Origin: JAWKSY01 sp041402125
GTDB lineage: Bacteria > Planctomycetota > GCA-002687715 > DRQF01
Direction of reading: 5' to 3'
Length of the DNA stretch: 64,000 nucleotides
Assembly: GCA_041402125.1 (NCBI GenBank)
Contig: JAWKSY010000008.1
Span: 176,221-240,220, forward strand
Shown: in pieces, positions 27,154 through 38,800 of the stretch
Layout of the letters: the number at the start of each line of letters is the position of its first letter
How positions within the stretch are numbered: the stretch's first letter is position 1
Notes under the pieces: generated by a model
What the model saw: only the letters and a program-made list of their open reading frames with translations
What the model was told of the DNA's origin: nothing
The model's database searches: none
Translations under genes and position numbers: made by a program

Positions 27154-28886
27154 TCAGTTCCCTTCCGTTGCGCCGAGGAGCATCCCGCGGCGGCGCTCCC
27201 GCGCCTCCTCGCTCGCGCCCGCATCGGGCTCAAACGTGACGAGCCACTGCCGCTTCGCCCGGAAAGCCGCGGTTCGCGTGAAGCGGTCCTTGCCGCGCGC
27301 GAAGGTGAGCACGGAGCTCGCCCCCTTCGGCGGCGACCGCCGCAGCCGCTCCGCGAGCCGGTAGTCCTCCTCGCCGTCGATCGCGAGCAGGAAGTCGCCG
27401 GGGCGGAGGTCGAGACTCTCGTCGCGGGAGACGACCTCCGCGCCGTCGTCGCGCGGTCGCCAGGCGAAGGGAGATCGGAGCGGCGGAAGTCCGCCGCGTG
27501 GCGCAGTCCCAGCGCGGCCGCCGCTCGCCCGAGGGGAGGCTCGCGGGTCCCGTCGACGTGGAGCGCGCGGAAGAGCGCGAGATCGCGACGGTGGGGAGGG
27601 GAGAGACCCGGCGCGGGTCCACCGAGAGCGAGGGCGTTCCAGAGGTCCTCCCGCGCGGCGAGCGAGCCCTCGCCGAGGAGGGCGAGCCGCGCGTCGAGAC
27701 AGACGGCGAGGAGCGCTCCGATCTCCTCCGGCGAGGGCTCGTCGTCGGGCGTCCGGCCGAGGAGCTCGAGGCGGCGCGAGGCCTCGCGGGGGGAGTAGCT
27801 CGCTCCTCGGGCTCGGCCGCGGGCCGACACCGATCGCCGCGCGACGCGGCGGAGGAAGGTGCTCTCCGGGAAGTAGCCCGCGCGCAGGAGGGCGAGATCC
27901 GCGAGATGTCGGGCGACGCCGGCGCGGAACCAGGCGCTGTCCGCGCGCGCGTCGGGGGCGAGCCGATCGTTCCAGCGTTCGAGCCGCGCGCCGGTCGCGA
28001 GGGCGCGCGCGAGGGAGAAGGCCAGGGAGACCTCCGGATTGCGACCGCCGAGCACCGCCGGCGACTCGGCGAGGAAGGTCCGGCCGCCGCGCACCGCGGC
28101 TCCCGTCCTCCGGTCCGCGACGGAGATCACGAGCTCGACGTCGGGCGTGTCCTCCGGCGCGAGCCCGACCTGGGCCGGCCAGAGCCGCTCGCAGGCGCGG
28201 CGCAGCGCGGTCCGCGCCTTCTCTCCGGCCGGACGCCCGTCGAGCGCGTCGAAGCCGAGGAGCACCACGCGGAGCGTGCGGTCGCGATGCCGGATCTCGA
28301 AGGCCTCCTCGCCGCCGACGACGAGGGGCGTGCGGGTGAGCGCGGACCAGTCCCGGGCGCGGCGGTCCCTCTCGCCCGTGAGCGCGAGCGGAACCGGGTC
28401 TCGGAAGCGGACGCGATGGGGGGCGTCCGCGAGGTGCGCCACGCGCAGGAGCACGTGATCGAGCTCGACCACGTAGCTCCCGCGGCGAAGCGTCGATCGC
28501 TCGGTCGGAGCGGTGAGACGACGGCTGGGCGCCGCGGACCAGACGAGGCGCACGGCGTGATCTCGCTGCCCTCCGGCGACCCAGGAGCCGGCGCCGTTCG
28601 AGGAGACCTTCACCGGGAGGTCAGCCGGGGCGAGCGGCTCGGCCCGGAGCCCGATGATGGTCGAGGGCGCGAGGGGAAGTCGGGGGCCCGATCCGAGGAG
28701 GGTGCTCGCCCCGTACTCCAGCGTGACGAGCCCGTTCGCGTCCGGCATCACGACGACGGAGACCTCGAGTAGAGGCGCGTCGGCGGCGACCGCGATCTCG
28801 TAGACGAGCTCCGCCTGGCCGCGGGCGGCGCCGGCGAGGGCCGTCAGCAGCGTCGCGAGGAGGAGGCCGCCTCCGCGCGTCCTCAT
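27154..28886 (-). CDS. M61 aminopeptidase-like protein with lost zinc site and C-terminal PDZ domain (one frame break)
   Basis: ATG 28886 begins a signal peptide (LLLATLLTALAGAARGQ). Residues 20-200 form a beta-rich N-terminal domain as in M61 glycyl aminopeptidases. Around 280-330 the M61 helix pattern is recognisable (ADSAWFRAGVARHLADLALL, then RAGYF). However, the position of HExxHxWN reads FSLARALATGARLERWND, so the zinc ligands are gone. The frame breaks at about 27486. Adding one base gives DFPPLRSPFAWRPRDDG followed by a PDZ-like DLRPGDFLLAIDGEEDYRL and a stop at 27154, three bases from asnB. The start overlaps the YCII lipoprotein stop. Probably a pseudopeptidase, role unknown. Confidence 0.68.
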
Positions 28887-29617
28887 CGGAGCGTGGCGCC
28901 GAGGCGCGCGATGTTGGCGCTGGCCCACCAGGGGTGCATCTCGTAGGTCGGCCCGCCGGGGCGGCCCAGCGTGCTTTCGACGATCTTCCGCGCCTCGTCG
29001 GGATCGGCGAGGTCGAGGATGACGAGGCGCCGATCCGCCATCGGGGCGCCGAGACGCCCCTCCAGCACGGTGTGTCCGGCCGCCTCGAGGGCGGCGACGG
29101 CGGCGGCCTGCGCCTCGTCGCGCGCCTCCGCGACGAGGAGCAGTGTGTAGCCCCGGATCTCGAAGGCGGGCTCGCCCGGCTTCTCCCGTCGCAGCCGTTC
29201 CGAGGTCTCGCGCTCGAGGGCGGCGATCTCGCGCCAGCGCGGCGAGCTCCGCAGCGGCGCGAGCTCCATTCCGAGGACGCCGGCCTTCACGGCGGGGTCC
29301 GTCCGCGTGAGCGCCTCGGCCCGCGCGAGCGAGTCCGCGTCGAAGATGAAGACGCCCCGTCGGCGCGGGTCGGGATTGGGCGCGCCGAAGGGGCCGGCGA
29401 TGAGGATGTCGCCGGACTCCGCCAGGCGCTCGATGTTGGCGAGGTGCTCGGCCTGGATCCGCTCCCGCGCCGCCGCGTCGTGGTCCTCGCGACTCTCTCC
29501 CGCCACGAGGAGGCAGAAGACGTAGGGCGCCGAGTCGGGCTCCGGCGCCGGGGGCGCATCCGTCCCGGCGCAGCCGAGGACGAGGAGGGGGAGGAGGGCG
29601 GTGACGAGGGCGCGCAT
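28883..29617 (-). CDS. lipoprotein with two YCII-like domains
   Basis: 244 residues from ATG 29617. The lipobox LLPLLVLGCAG predicts lipidation near Cys16. The first YCII-like half (about 33-125) has YVFCLLVAGE, RLAESGDILIAGPFGAP, GVFIFDADSLARAEAL and DPAVKAGVLGMELAPL, the YciI/YCII strand-helix pattern with its conserved His/Asp region partly changed. A second, weaker alpha/beta half follows (about 165-244; LLLVAEARDE, RLVILDLADPDEARKIVEST). YCII proteins are small dimeric enzymes or ligand binders, and a lipidated tandem version is uncommon. Its stop overlaps the start of the M61-like gene, so the pair is co-translated. Confidence 0.75.
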   Translation of the reverse strand: MRALVTALLPLLVLGCAGTDAPPAPEPDSAPYVFCLLVAGESREDHDAAARERIQAEHLANIERLAESGDILIAGPFGAPNPDPRRRGVFIFDADSLARAEALTRTDPAVKAGVLGMELAPLRSSPRWREIAALERETSERLRREKPGEPAFEIRGYTLLLVAEARDEAQAAAVAALEAAGHTVLEGRLGAPMADRRLVILDLADPDEARKIVESTLGRPGGPTYEMHPWWASANIARLGATLR

Positions 29618-29876
29618 GGTCGGTCTCCGGACGGGGCGAGCCGGCATTCTGGCCTCCCCACCGCGTCTCCGCCGCCCCGAAACCGTCGCAAGTCTCGATG
29701 GGATCTTGATCTGGTTTTTATTCACCGCCGGACGGCCCCGGGTCGATCACTTCCTTGCGCCCCCTGAATTCCCCCGCAGAGGCGCATGGTTGAACGTCCC
29801 CGGATCAGGCGCGGGAACTTCGGGTTCTTTCGTTCAAGTCCTTTGTGGACAGCCGTTTGTGGCCATTCTTGACCTG

Positions 29877-32800
29877 ATGCCCGGCCTCCGCCGTCGCGCG
29901 GCCGTCGCCGTGCGCGCGGCGCTCTGGGCCGTCGCGGCCGCGATCCTCTCCGTCGCCTGCACGGGCGGAGGGTCCGGCGGAAGCGCGGCGGCGCCGCTTC
30001 CCGCGACCTCGATCGCGGTGCCGCCGGGCGGCGGAGCTCCGCCCGGGATGGTCAACTCCTCGAGCGCCGGCTCGCTCTTCGTGGACGTCGTGCTCGGGAC
30101 GGACTCCCTCGCCGAGGATCTCGTCATCGTCCGGCTGACGGACGTCGTCGGCCTCGTCGCGCTGGCGGAACACGCCGGAATCCCGGGCGGCGGCGTCGCC
30201 CACGTCGGACCGATCGACGTCTCGGGCCTCGCGGACGGCGCGCTCACCGTCTCGGTCGAGATCATCCGCGGCGGGATGACGACCGGCGAGGTGGAGGCGC
30301 CCGGCCTGGTCCTCGACCAGACGCCGCCGGCTCCGCCGCAGACCGCGCTGCTTCCCGGAGCGGGCGGTCAGCCCGACGGCGTGATCAGCGCCGTGAACGT
30401 CCACCTCGTCTCGCTCCTGCTCGGACGCGAGACCGGGTTCCTCGGCGACGAGTCCTTCGGGATCGTCTTCGGAGACGGAGTGAGCTCGGTCTCCGTCGGC
30501 CCCTTCGGTCCGCCCGCCCCGGGCGCGACGACGATCGCGACCCCGCCCATCGATCTCTCCGGCCTGCAGGACGGACCCGTCTCCGTCCAGGTCGTCACCA
30601 CGGATCCCGCCGGCAACGCGGTCACCACCAACTTCGAACCGCTCGTGAAGGACGCCTTCGTCCCCGTCGCGACCGCGGCCTACGTCCCGGCGGGTCCGCA
30701 GAACCCCGCGCAGGTCGTCAACCAGCTCTCCGCGACGACGGCGCTCCTGCGCGTGGAGATGCCCGCCACGACGGACGAGGGCAACCTCGTCGAGATCCGC
30801 CTCCTCGACGGGATCTCGGAGCTCCCCGTCGGCAGCGCGCCGGCGCCGGTGGGCGGGGGCACGATGGATTTCCCGGGACTCGATCTCTCGGCGCTGGAGG
30901 ACGGCTCCATCACGCCGCGCGTGGTCGTCACGGACGCCTCGGGCAACCAGGTGACCTTCACGGGCGCGCCCTTCCTGCTCGACACGCAGATCGCGGCTCC
31001 GCTCGGGGCCTTCGTCGCCGCCGGCCCGGGGAACGCGGCCGGCGCCGTCAACGCGAACAACGTCGGCTCCGTCTTCGTCGCGCTCGACCTTCCGGCGAGC
31101 CTCCGTCCGGGCGACCAGCTCTCGGTCTCGATCACCGACGCCCTCGGGGCGCAGGTGAGCACGACGGCCGCCGCGCCCAGCGGGCTGCCCTTCGTCTTCA
31201 ACGTCGGCCCGCTCGACCTGAGCGGGCTCGTCGACGGCAACCTCGTCCTCGCGGTGACCGTGGCCGACGCGGCCGGCAACGCCGCGGGTCCGCTCGTCGG
31301 CGGCGCCCTCAAGGACGCGGCGCCGCCCGCCTCGCCCCTCGCGGCCTCGGTGGCGGCGACCGGCCTGAATCCGGCGGGCTGGATCAACGCGCAGAGCCAG
31401 GGGGCGGTGACCGTCGTCGTCGATCTCCCCGGTCCCTACGACGCGGGTTCGATCCTGCGACTCGTCGCGACGGACGGCATCGTCACCCTCAACGCGCAGC
31501 AGCCCGCTCCCGTCGCCGGCACCAGCGCGGCCTTCTCGGGGCTCGCCTTCAACTCCTTCCTCGAGGGTCCCGTCTCGCTCGAGCTCCGCGTCGAGGACGC
31601 GGCCGGCAACGTCTCGGCGCCCGCGCTCGGGACGGCCGTGAAGGACGTGACGATCGCCGGCGTGTCCGCGGTCGCGCTCCTCGCCGGGCCGACCAACCCC
31701 GCGGGATGGGTCAACGAGGACAACCAGTCCGCGGCCTCCCTGCGACTCGTGCTCTCCGCGAACGCGATCGCGACCGACGCGGTGCAGTTCACGGTGAGCG
31801 ACGGTCTGCAATCGGTGACGAGCGGCGCCGCGGCTCCCCCCGGAGGAGGTGCGCTCACGGTCGCCGGTCTCGATCTCTCCGCGCTCGCGGACGGGATGCT
31901 CACCGTCCAGGGCACGGTCTCCGACGCCGCCGGAAACGTCGCGGCCTTCGGGCCCGCGGGCGGGATCGCGAAGGACGTCGTCGATCCGGCCCTGCCGGTG
32001 CAGCTCTCCGTGGCCGCCGGACCGAACAACGGGCCGAACGAGGTCAACCTCTCGAACCTGGCCGCGACGCTTCTCGACGTCACCTGGCCCGCCGCGGCGG
32101 CGACCGGTGAGCAGGTCACGCTCACGCTCTCGAGCAGCGGCGGCGGCACGATCGTCTTCGGCCCGGTGTCGCCGCTCGTCGGCGGCGGGGCGGCGATCCT
32201 CGGTCCGGTGAATCTCGGGGCGCTGGGCGGCGGGACGCTCTCGATCTCGGTGGCGGCGGTCGATGCCGCGGGCAACGCCGCCCTCGGGGCCGGCACGCCG
32301 GCGCAGATCGACCTGAGCGCCGTCGTGCCGCCGACGGCGGCCGGCATCGTCGCGACCCCCGTCAACGCCTCGAACGTCGTCAACCTGGCCTCCGTCGCCA
32401 GCGTCGACGTCCTCGTCGCCTTCCCGACGTCCTACGTCGGCTCGGAGACGGTGTCGGTGACGCTGATGGACTCCGTCGGCGGCATCGTCCTCTCGCCCGC
32501 GACCTTCGCGCCGGTGGGGGGCGGCTTCATCGTCTTCAGCGGACTCGATCTCACCGGCCTCGCCGACGGGACCCTGCTCCTCGTCGTCGACGTCGATCCC
32601 GGCTCGGGGCCGATCAGCTTCCCCGCGAACTCGGCCCTGAAGGACACCGTCGCCCCGGTCGCGCCGAGCGCCTTCGGCATCACGGCCGGGCCGATGAACG
32701 CGGCCGACGAGGTGACGGTCGGCAACGTCGCCGCCGTCGCCTTCACCGCGCAGCTCGACGCCTCGCTGCTCGGCAACGAGCTCGCGACGCTGAAGGTCAC

Positions 32801-35800
32801 GGACGCCAACGGTCTCGCCGTCCAGGTCACGGGCCTTCCCGTGCCCGCGGGTGGGGGGGCGACCCCGTTCGGACCGTTCGATCTCGGCGCCCTCCAGGAC
32901 GGCAGCCTCACGCTCTCGCTGACCCTGACCGACCCGGTGGGCAACCGCACCGTCTTCGCCGGCACTCCGGCCCTCAAGACCACGAACGGTCCGGCCGCTC
33001 CCCTGTCGGCCGTGGTCGCCGCCGGTCCGGCGAACGCCGCCGGCGTCATCAATGCCTCGACCGAGTCCTCCGTCTCGGTCCAGGTCGTGCTCGGTCCGAC
33101 CTCGACGCCCGGCGACGGGATCACCGTGCACCTGAGCGACGGCGTGACGACGGCGAGTTCCGCGACGCAGCCCGCGCCCGGCGGCGCCGCGACCGTCACC
33201 GTCGTCGGCATCGACGCGAGCGCGCTGGCCGACGGTCCGCTGCAGCTCGTCGTCCACCTCGACGACGGCGCCGGCGGCCTCACCGCCTTCACCGGATCCC
33301 CGGCGACGAAGGACACCTCGCTGCCGCCCGCGATCCTCGGCGGCGCCGTCGCGGCCACCGCGAACAACCCGGCCTTCTTCGTCAACCTCGCCTCGCAGTC
33401 CTCCGTCCTCGTGCAGGTCCAGCTCGATCCCGCCGTCCAGCCCGGCGACGCCGTCGCGGTCGTGCTGGTCGACTCGCTCGGCGCCACGGCCACGACGGCG
33501 CCGAAGCCGGCTCCGGCCGGCGGCGGAACGCTCTCCTTCACCGGGCTCTCGGCGCTCGGTCTCGCGGAGGGTCCGCTCGCCCTCCAGATCTCCGTCACCG
33601 ACGGATCCGGGAACGTCGCGGCCTCGCTCGGGACGCCCGCGACGCTCGATCGCACCCCGCCCGCCGCCCCGCTCGCGGCGCAGGTGGCGTCGGGCGCCCA
33701 GAACCCGGCGAACTTCGTCAACGCCGCGAGCGCCGCCACGGTCGGCTTCGCGGCCACCCTGCCCGCGAGCTACGACGGGACCGAGGATCTCTGGTTCTCG
33801 ATCAACGACGGCGTGAACCCGCTCGTCCTCACGCCCGAGGTGCTCGCGCCCGCGGGCGGCGGCGCCGCCGCCTTCCCGAGCGTCTCGCTGGCGGGACTCG
33901 CGGAGGGAACGCTCTCGGTCGTCCTCAACGCCCGCGACGAGGCCGGCAACGCGGCGAGCTTCAACGGCGCCGCGGCCCTCAAGGACACGATCGCGCCGCC
34001 GGCGCCCACGGCCCTCGGCGTCGCCGTCGGCGTGGCGAACGGCGCGAACCTCATCAACGAGTTCAACGTCGCCTCGGTCGCGCTCGGCGTGGTCTGGCCG
34101 GCGGGACTCGTCGGCGACGAGACCGCCGACTATGGCCTCGTCGCCGCGGGCGGCGGCTCGACGACGCTGAGCGCGGGCGTGCCCGGGGGCGGCGGGGCGC
34201 AGACCGTCGGAACCTCGACGCCACGCTCCTCACCGACGGCCCGGTGCAGGTCGCGGTCACCGTGCGGGATCCCGCCGGCAACGAGACCCAGCACGTCGGC
34301 ACCGCGGCGACCAAGGATGCCACCGAGCCGGCGCCGCCCCTCGCCGCCGCGATCGCGGCCGGACTCCAGAATCCGGCCGGCTTCGCCAACCTCGCCTCCG
34401 CGGGGTCCGTCGTCGTCGCGGTCCAGTTCCCGGCCGGGGCCGACCCCGCCGATGCGGTCACGATCCGTCTCACCGACGGCACGCTCGCCTCGGTCGCGGG
34501 CGGGGTGTCGGTCGCGCCGCCGGCCTCGGCCGGCACGATCACCTTCCCCGGCGTCGACGTCTCCGGACTCGCTGCGGGTCCCCTCGCGATCACGGTCGAG
34601 GTGCGCGATCCCGCCGGCAACGTCGCCGGTTTCGCCGGAACCACCGGCCTCCTCGATCTCACGCCCCCGAGCGCGCCGCTCGCGGCGGGGATCTCGAGCG
34701 GCACCGGCAACGCGGCGGACGTCGTCAACGCCGCCAGCGTCACCGCGGCCACGGTGTCCGCCACGCTTCCCGCCGATCTCGCGGGTGACGAGACGCTCCG
34801 CGTCGAGATCGGCGACGGGAGCACGGTCGTCGCGACCGGGGCGATCGTCGTTCCCGCCGGCGGCGGCGTCTTCACCGGTCCGGCGATGGCGCTCGGATCG
34901 CTCGCCGAGGGTCCGCTCTCGGTGGCGCTCATCCTGGTCGATCCGGCGGGCAACGAGACCGTCTTCTCCGGGACCCCGGCGACCAAGGACACGACGCCGC
35001 CGTCACCGGCGCTCGGCGTCGGCGTCGCGGCCGGCGCGTCCAACCCGGCGCACGTCGTCAACGCCGCGAGCGTCGCCGCCGTCCGGTTCGACCTGGACTG
35101 GGGCGTCTCGCTCGCGGGCGACGAGACCGCTCTCCTCACCGTGACCTCGGCCGGCGGGGGATCGGCCGTCCTCGGGCCGCTCACGCCGCCCGTCGGCGGC
35201 GGCCTCGAATCCGTCGGACCCTTCGACCTCTCCGCCCTGGGGGAGGGTGCCCTCGCGCTCGACCTCGAGCTGCGCGACGCCGCGGGCAACGCCGTCGTCA
35301 CGACGGGAACCGTCGCGACGAAGGACACCATCGGCCCCGCCGCGCCGGTCGCGCTCGCGATCCCCGCCGGGGCCCAGAACTCGGCGGGGTTCGTCAGCGC
35401 CGCGAGCGCCTCGTCCGTCTCGCTCGAGGTCTCGCTCGGCGCGGCCTCCGAGGCCGGAGACGTCGTCGGCGTCCGCATCGAGGATGCCGTCGGCGGCGTC
35501 GTGACGGCCGTCGCTCCGCAGAACGCTCCGGCCGGCGCCGGTCTCCTCACCTTCGGCGGCCTCGACGCGAGCGGGCTCGCGGACGGCGGGGTCGATCTCG
35601 TGGCCGTCGTCACCGACGCGGCCGGCAATCCGACCGAACTCTCCGTCGTCGCCGCGAAGGACACGGTGCCCCCGCCGGCGATCGTCGGGGCGCGGATCCC
35701 GGCCGGGACCGCGAATCCGATCCACTGGATCAACGCCGCGACCGCCGGCGCGGTCTCCATCGAGGTCGACGTCCCCGCCGCGTACGCGGCGACGGATCTC

Positions 35801-38800
35801 GTCGCGGTGCGCCTCGGCGACGGTCTCGTCGCCACCGCGACCACCGCGACCCAGGCCCCCGGGGGGTCGGGGGCGGAGACGCTCACCTTCACCGGGATCG
35901 ACGCCTCCGCGCTCGCGGACGGCGACGGGAACGTCGTCCTGTCCGTCGACGTCCTCGATGAGGCGGGGAACCCCGCGACCTTCAGCGGCACCGCGGCGTC
36001 GAAGGACGTCGTGGCCCCCCCGAGCCCGGCGAGCCTCGCCGTGAAGGCCGGGCCGATGAACGCCGCCGATCTCGTGAACCAGCACAACGTCGCGGCGGTC
36101 GTCCTCGCCGTCACCTGGGCCGCCGGTCAGGCCACGGACGAGGCCGCCACCGCCGAGCTCGTCGCGTCGGGAGGGAACGTCGCCGGACCGACCCTCGCGC
36201 CCGCCGGCGCCGGGCTGACCGAGGATCTCGCCGCCTTCGACGCCTCGGCCGCGGCCGACGGCACCGTCACCCCGCGGATCACGCTCGTCGACCCCGCGGG
36301 GAACGAGACCGTCTTCCTCGGAACTCCGGCGCTGAAGGACGTGCTGGGACCGACCGCGCCGACCGCCGCCCACGTCCCGGCGGGCGCGATGAACGCGATC
36401 GACACCATCCTCTCCGCGAACGCCGCCGCCGTGGTCGTCGAGGTCACGCTCCCGGCGACCCTGCTCGCCACCGACGCGATCGAGGTGGAGATCGAAGACG
36501 GCGTCACCACGCTCGCCGTCGGTGCGACGCAGAACCCCACCGGGGGCGTGGGGGAGACGCTCAGCTTCGGACCGGTCGATGCCCAGACGCTCCTCGACGG
36601 CGCGGTCGTCCTGCGCGTGACGCTCACGGACGACCGCGGCAACGTCACCCTCTTCACCGGGACGCCGGCCACGAAGGCCGTCGACCCGCCGGCGCCCGTC
36701 ACCGCGGCCGTCGTGGCCGAGATCCCCGGCACGAATCCGGAGGGCTGGATCAACCTGGCCTCGGAGCACGGCTTCTCGGTCGCGCTCGCGATCCCGGCGA
36801 GCTACGCCGGGACGGAGTCGGTCTCGATCACGATCAGCGACGGCACGAACACGCTCGCCGCCGGGCCTCTCGCGCCGCCGGCCGGCGGGGGCACGCTCGT
36901 GTTCTCCGGCCTCGACGCCTCGAGCGCGACGCCGGCCCCGCTCGCGGACGCGACGAACCTCCAGATCACGGTCGGCGTGACCGACCTCGGCGGGAACACG
37001 ACGCCGGCCGGTCCCTTCGCCGCGGCGAAGGACACGCTCGCGCCGCCGGCGCCCGCCTCGCTCGCGATCAAGGCCGGTCCGCAGAACGCGGCCGATCTGG
37101 TCAACTCGAACAACGAGGGAGCGGTCGTGCTCTCGATCGGCTGGAACGCCGGCCAGCTCACGACGGACGTGGCGACCGTGACCGTGGCCGGCGACGGCGG
37201 CGGATCGGTCGCGAGCGCGGCCTTCTCGCCGTCCGCGGGGGGAGCGACCGACGATCTCGCGGCGCTCGATCTCTCCGGACTCGGGGACTCCAGCGTCGGC
37301 GGTCTCGCGCTCTCCGGCGAGATCCGCGACCTCGCGGGCAACCCGACGAGTTTCGTCGGCACGGCGGGAACGAAGGAGACGGTCCCGCCGGAGGCGCCGA
37401 GCGCCGCCGTCGTCGCGGCCGACCTTCCGGGTAACGCGGAGAACGTCGTCAACCCGACGAACGAGACGGCCGTCGTCCTCGAGGTCACGCTCCCCGCGAG
37501 CTCGGTGACGACCGACAGCGTCCGCGTCACGCTCGAGGACGGCGCGAGCGCCGTCGCGACGACCGCCACGCTCTCCGGCCTCGCCGGAGGCGGCACGCTG
37601 ACCTTCCCGGCCATCGACGTCGGTTCCTCGGGGCAGGCGCTCGCCGACGGTCCGCTCGCCATCACGGTCATCCTGACCGACGCCAACGGAAACGTCGGCA
37701 GCTACCCCGTCGCGCCGGGCGCGACGAAGGACACCGTCGCGCCGGCCACGCCGAGTTCGGCGGCCATCCGCTCGGGCGCCGGGAACACGGCGGGCTGGAT
37801 CAGTCTCGCGTCGTCGGGGGCGGTGAGCGTCCGCGTCGCGGTGCCGGCGAGCTACGGCGGGGGAGAGACCCTGACGGTCGTGCTCGACGACGGCGTCACC
37901 CAGACGGCGCCGGAGGTCCGGACCGCGGCCGGCGGGGCCGAGAACATCGACTTCACCGGCATCGACGCCACCGCCCTGAACGACGGGTCGGTCACGATCA
38001 CGGTCACGGTCGAGGACCCGGCCGGGAACGCCGCGACGCCCCTCGGCGGGTCGGGACAGAAGGACACCGTCCTGCCCGATCCCGCGGCGGTGACCGTGCC
38101 CGCGGGAGACGACCGTCCCGCCGACGCCGTGACGCCCTCGAACGAGACCGGGCTCGTCGTCCGCGCGACCTGGGGCGGTGCCTCCGAGGCCGCCGATTCC
38201 TGGTCGGTCGTCCTCGACGACGGCGGCGCGACCGTCTCCGCGACGGGCGGCGTCGCGACCGCGGGCGCGGGGACGAGCACCCTCGCGCCCTTCGACGCCT
38301 CCGCGCTCGCGGACGGAAGTGTCGCGATCACCCTCACCGCGACGGACGCGGCGGGGAACGAGGCCGAGGTGACCGCCTCGCTCTTCAAGTACACGCAGGG
38401 CCTGTTCCCGCGGAAGATCTTCGCCGCGAACCGCGACGACGACACGATCACGAGCTATCTCTTCGACCTCGCGGCCGGCTCGCTCTTCTCGACCGGATTC
38501 GCCGTCGCGGGGGACGGTCCGGTGGATCTCGCCCTGGCCGAGGCGGCCGGGTTCCTCTTCGCCGCGAACGAGAACGGAGACAGCATCTCCGCCTACACCG
38601 TCGACGGCAGCCTCGGCCGCCTCACGGCCGCGCCGGGCAGTCCCTTCGCCGCCGGCGACCGTCCGGTCGCGGTGGCGACCGATCTCGCGGGACGCTGGGT
38701 CTTCAGCGCCGACGCCGACGACGCGACGATCAGCGCGTTCTCGGTGAACGCGACGACGGGAGCGCTGACCTCGCTCGGCGTGACGCTCCTGGCCTCGGCC

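Noticed and set aside
30010..38393. CRISPR or DNA satellite array
   Set aside because: The period of about 335 bp is a protein repeat; units share amino acids, not near-identical DNA, and there are no short uniform repeats with spacers.
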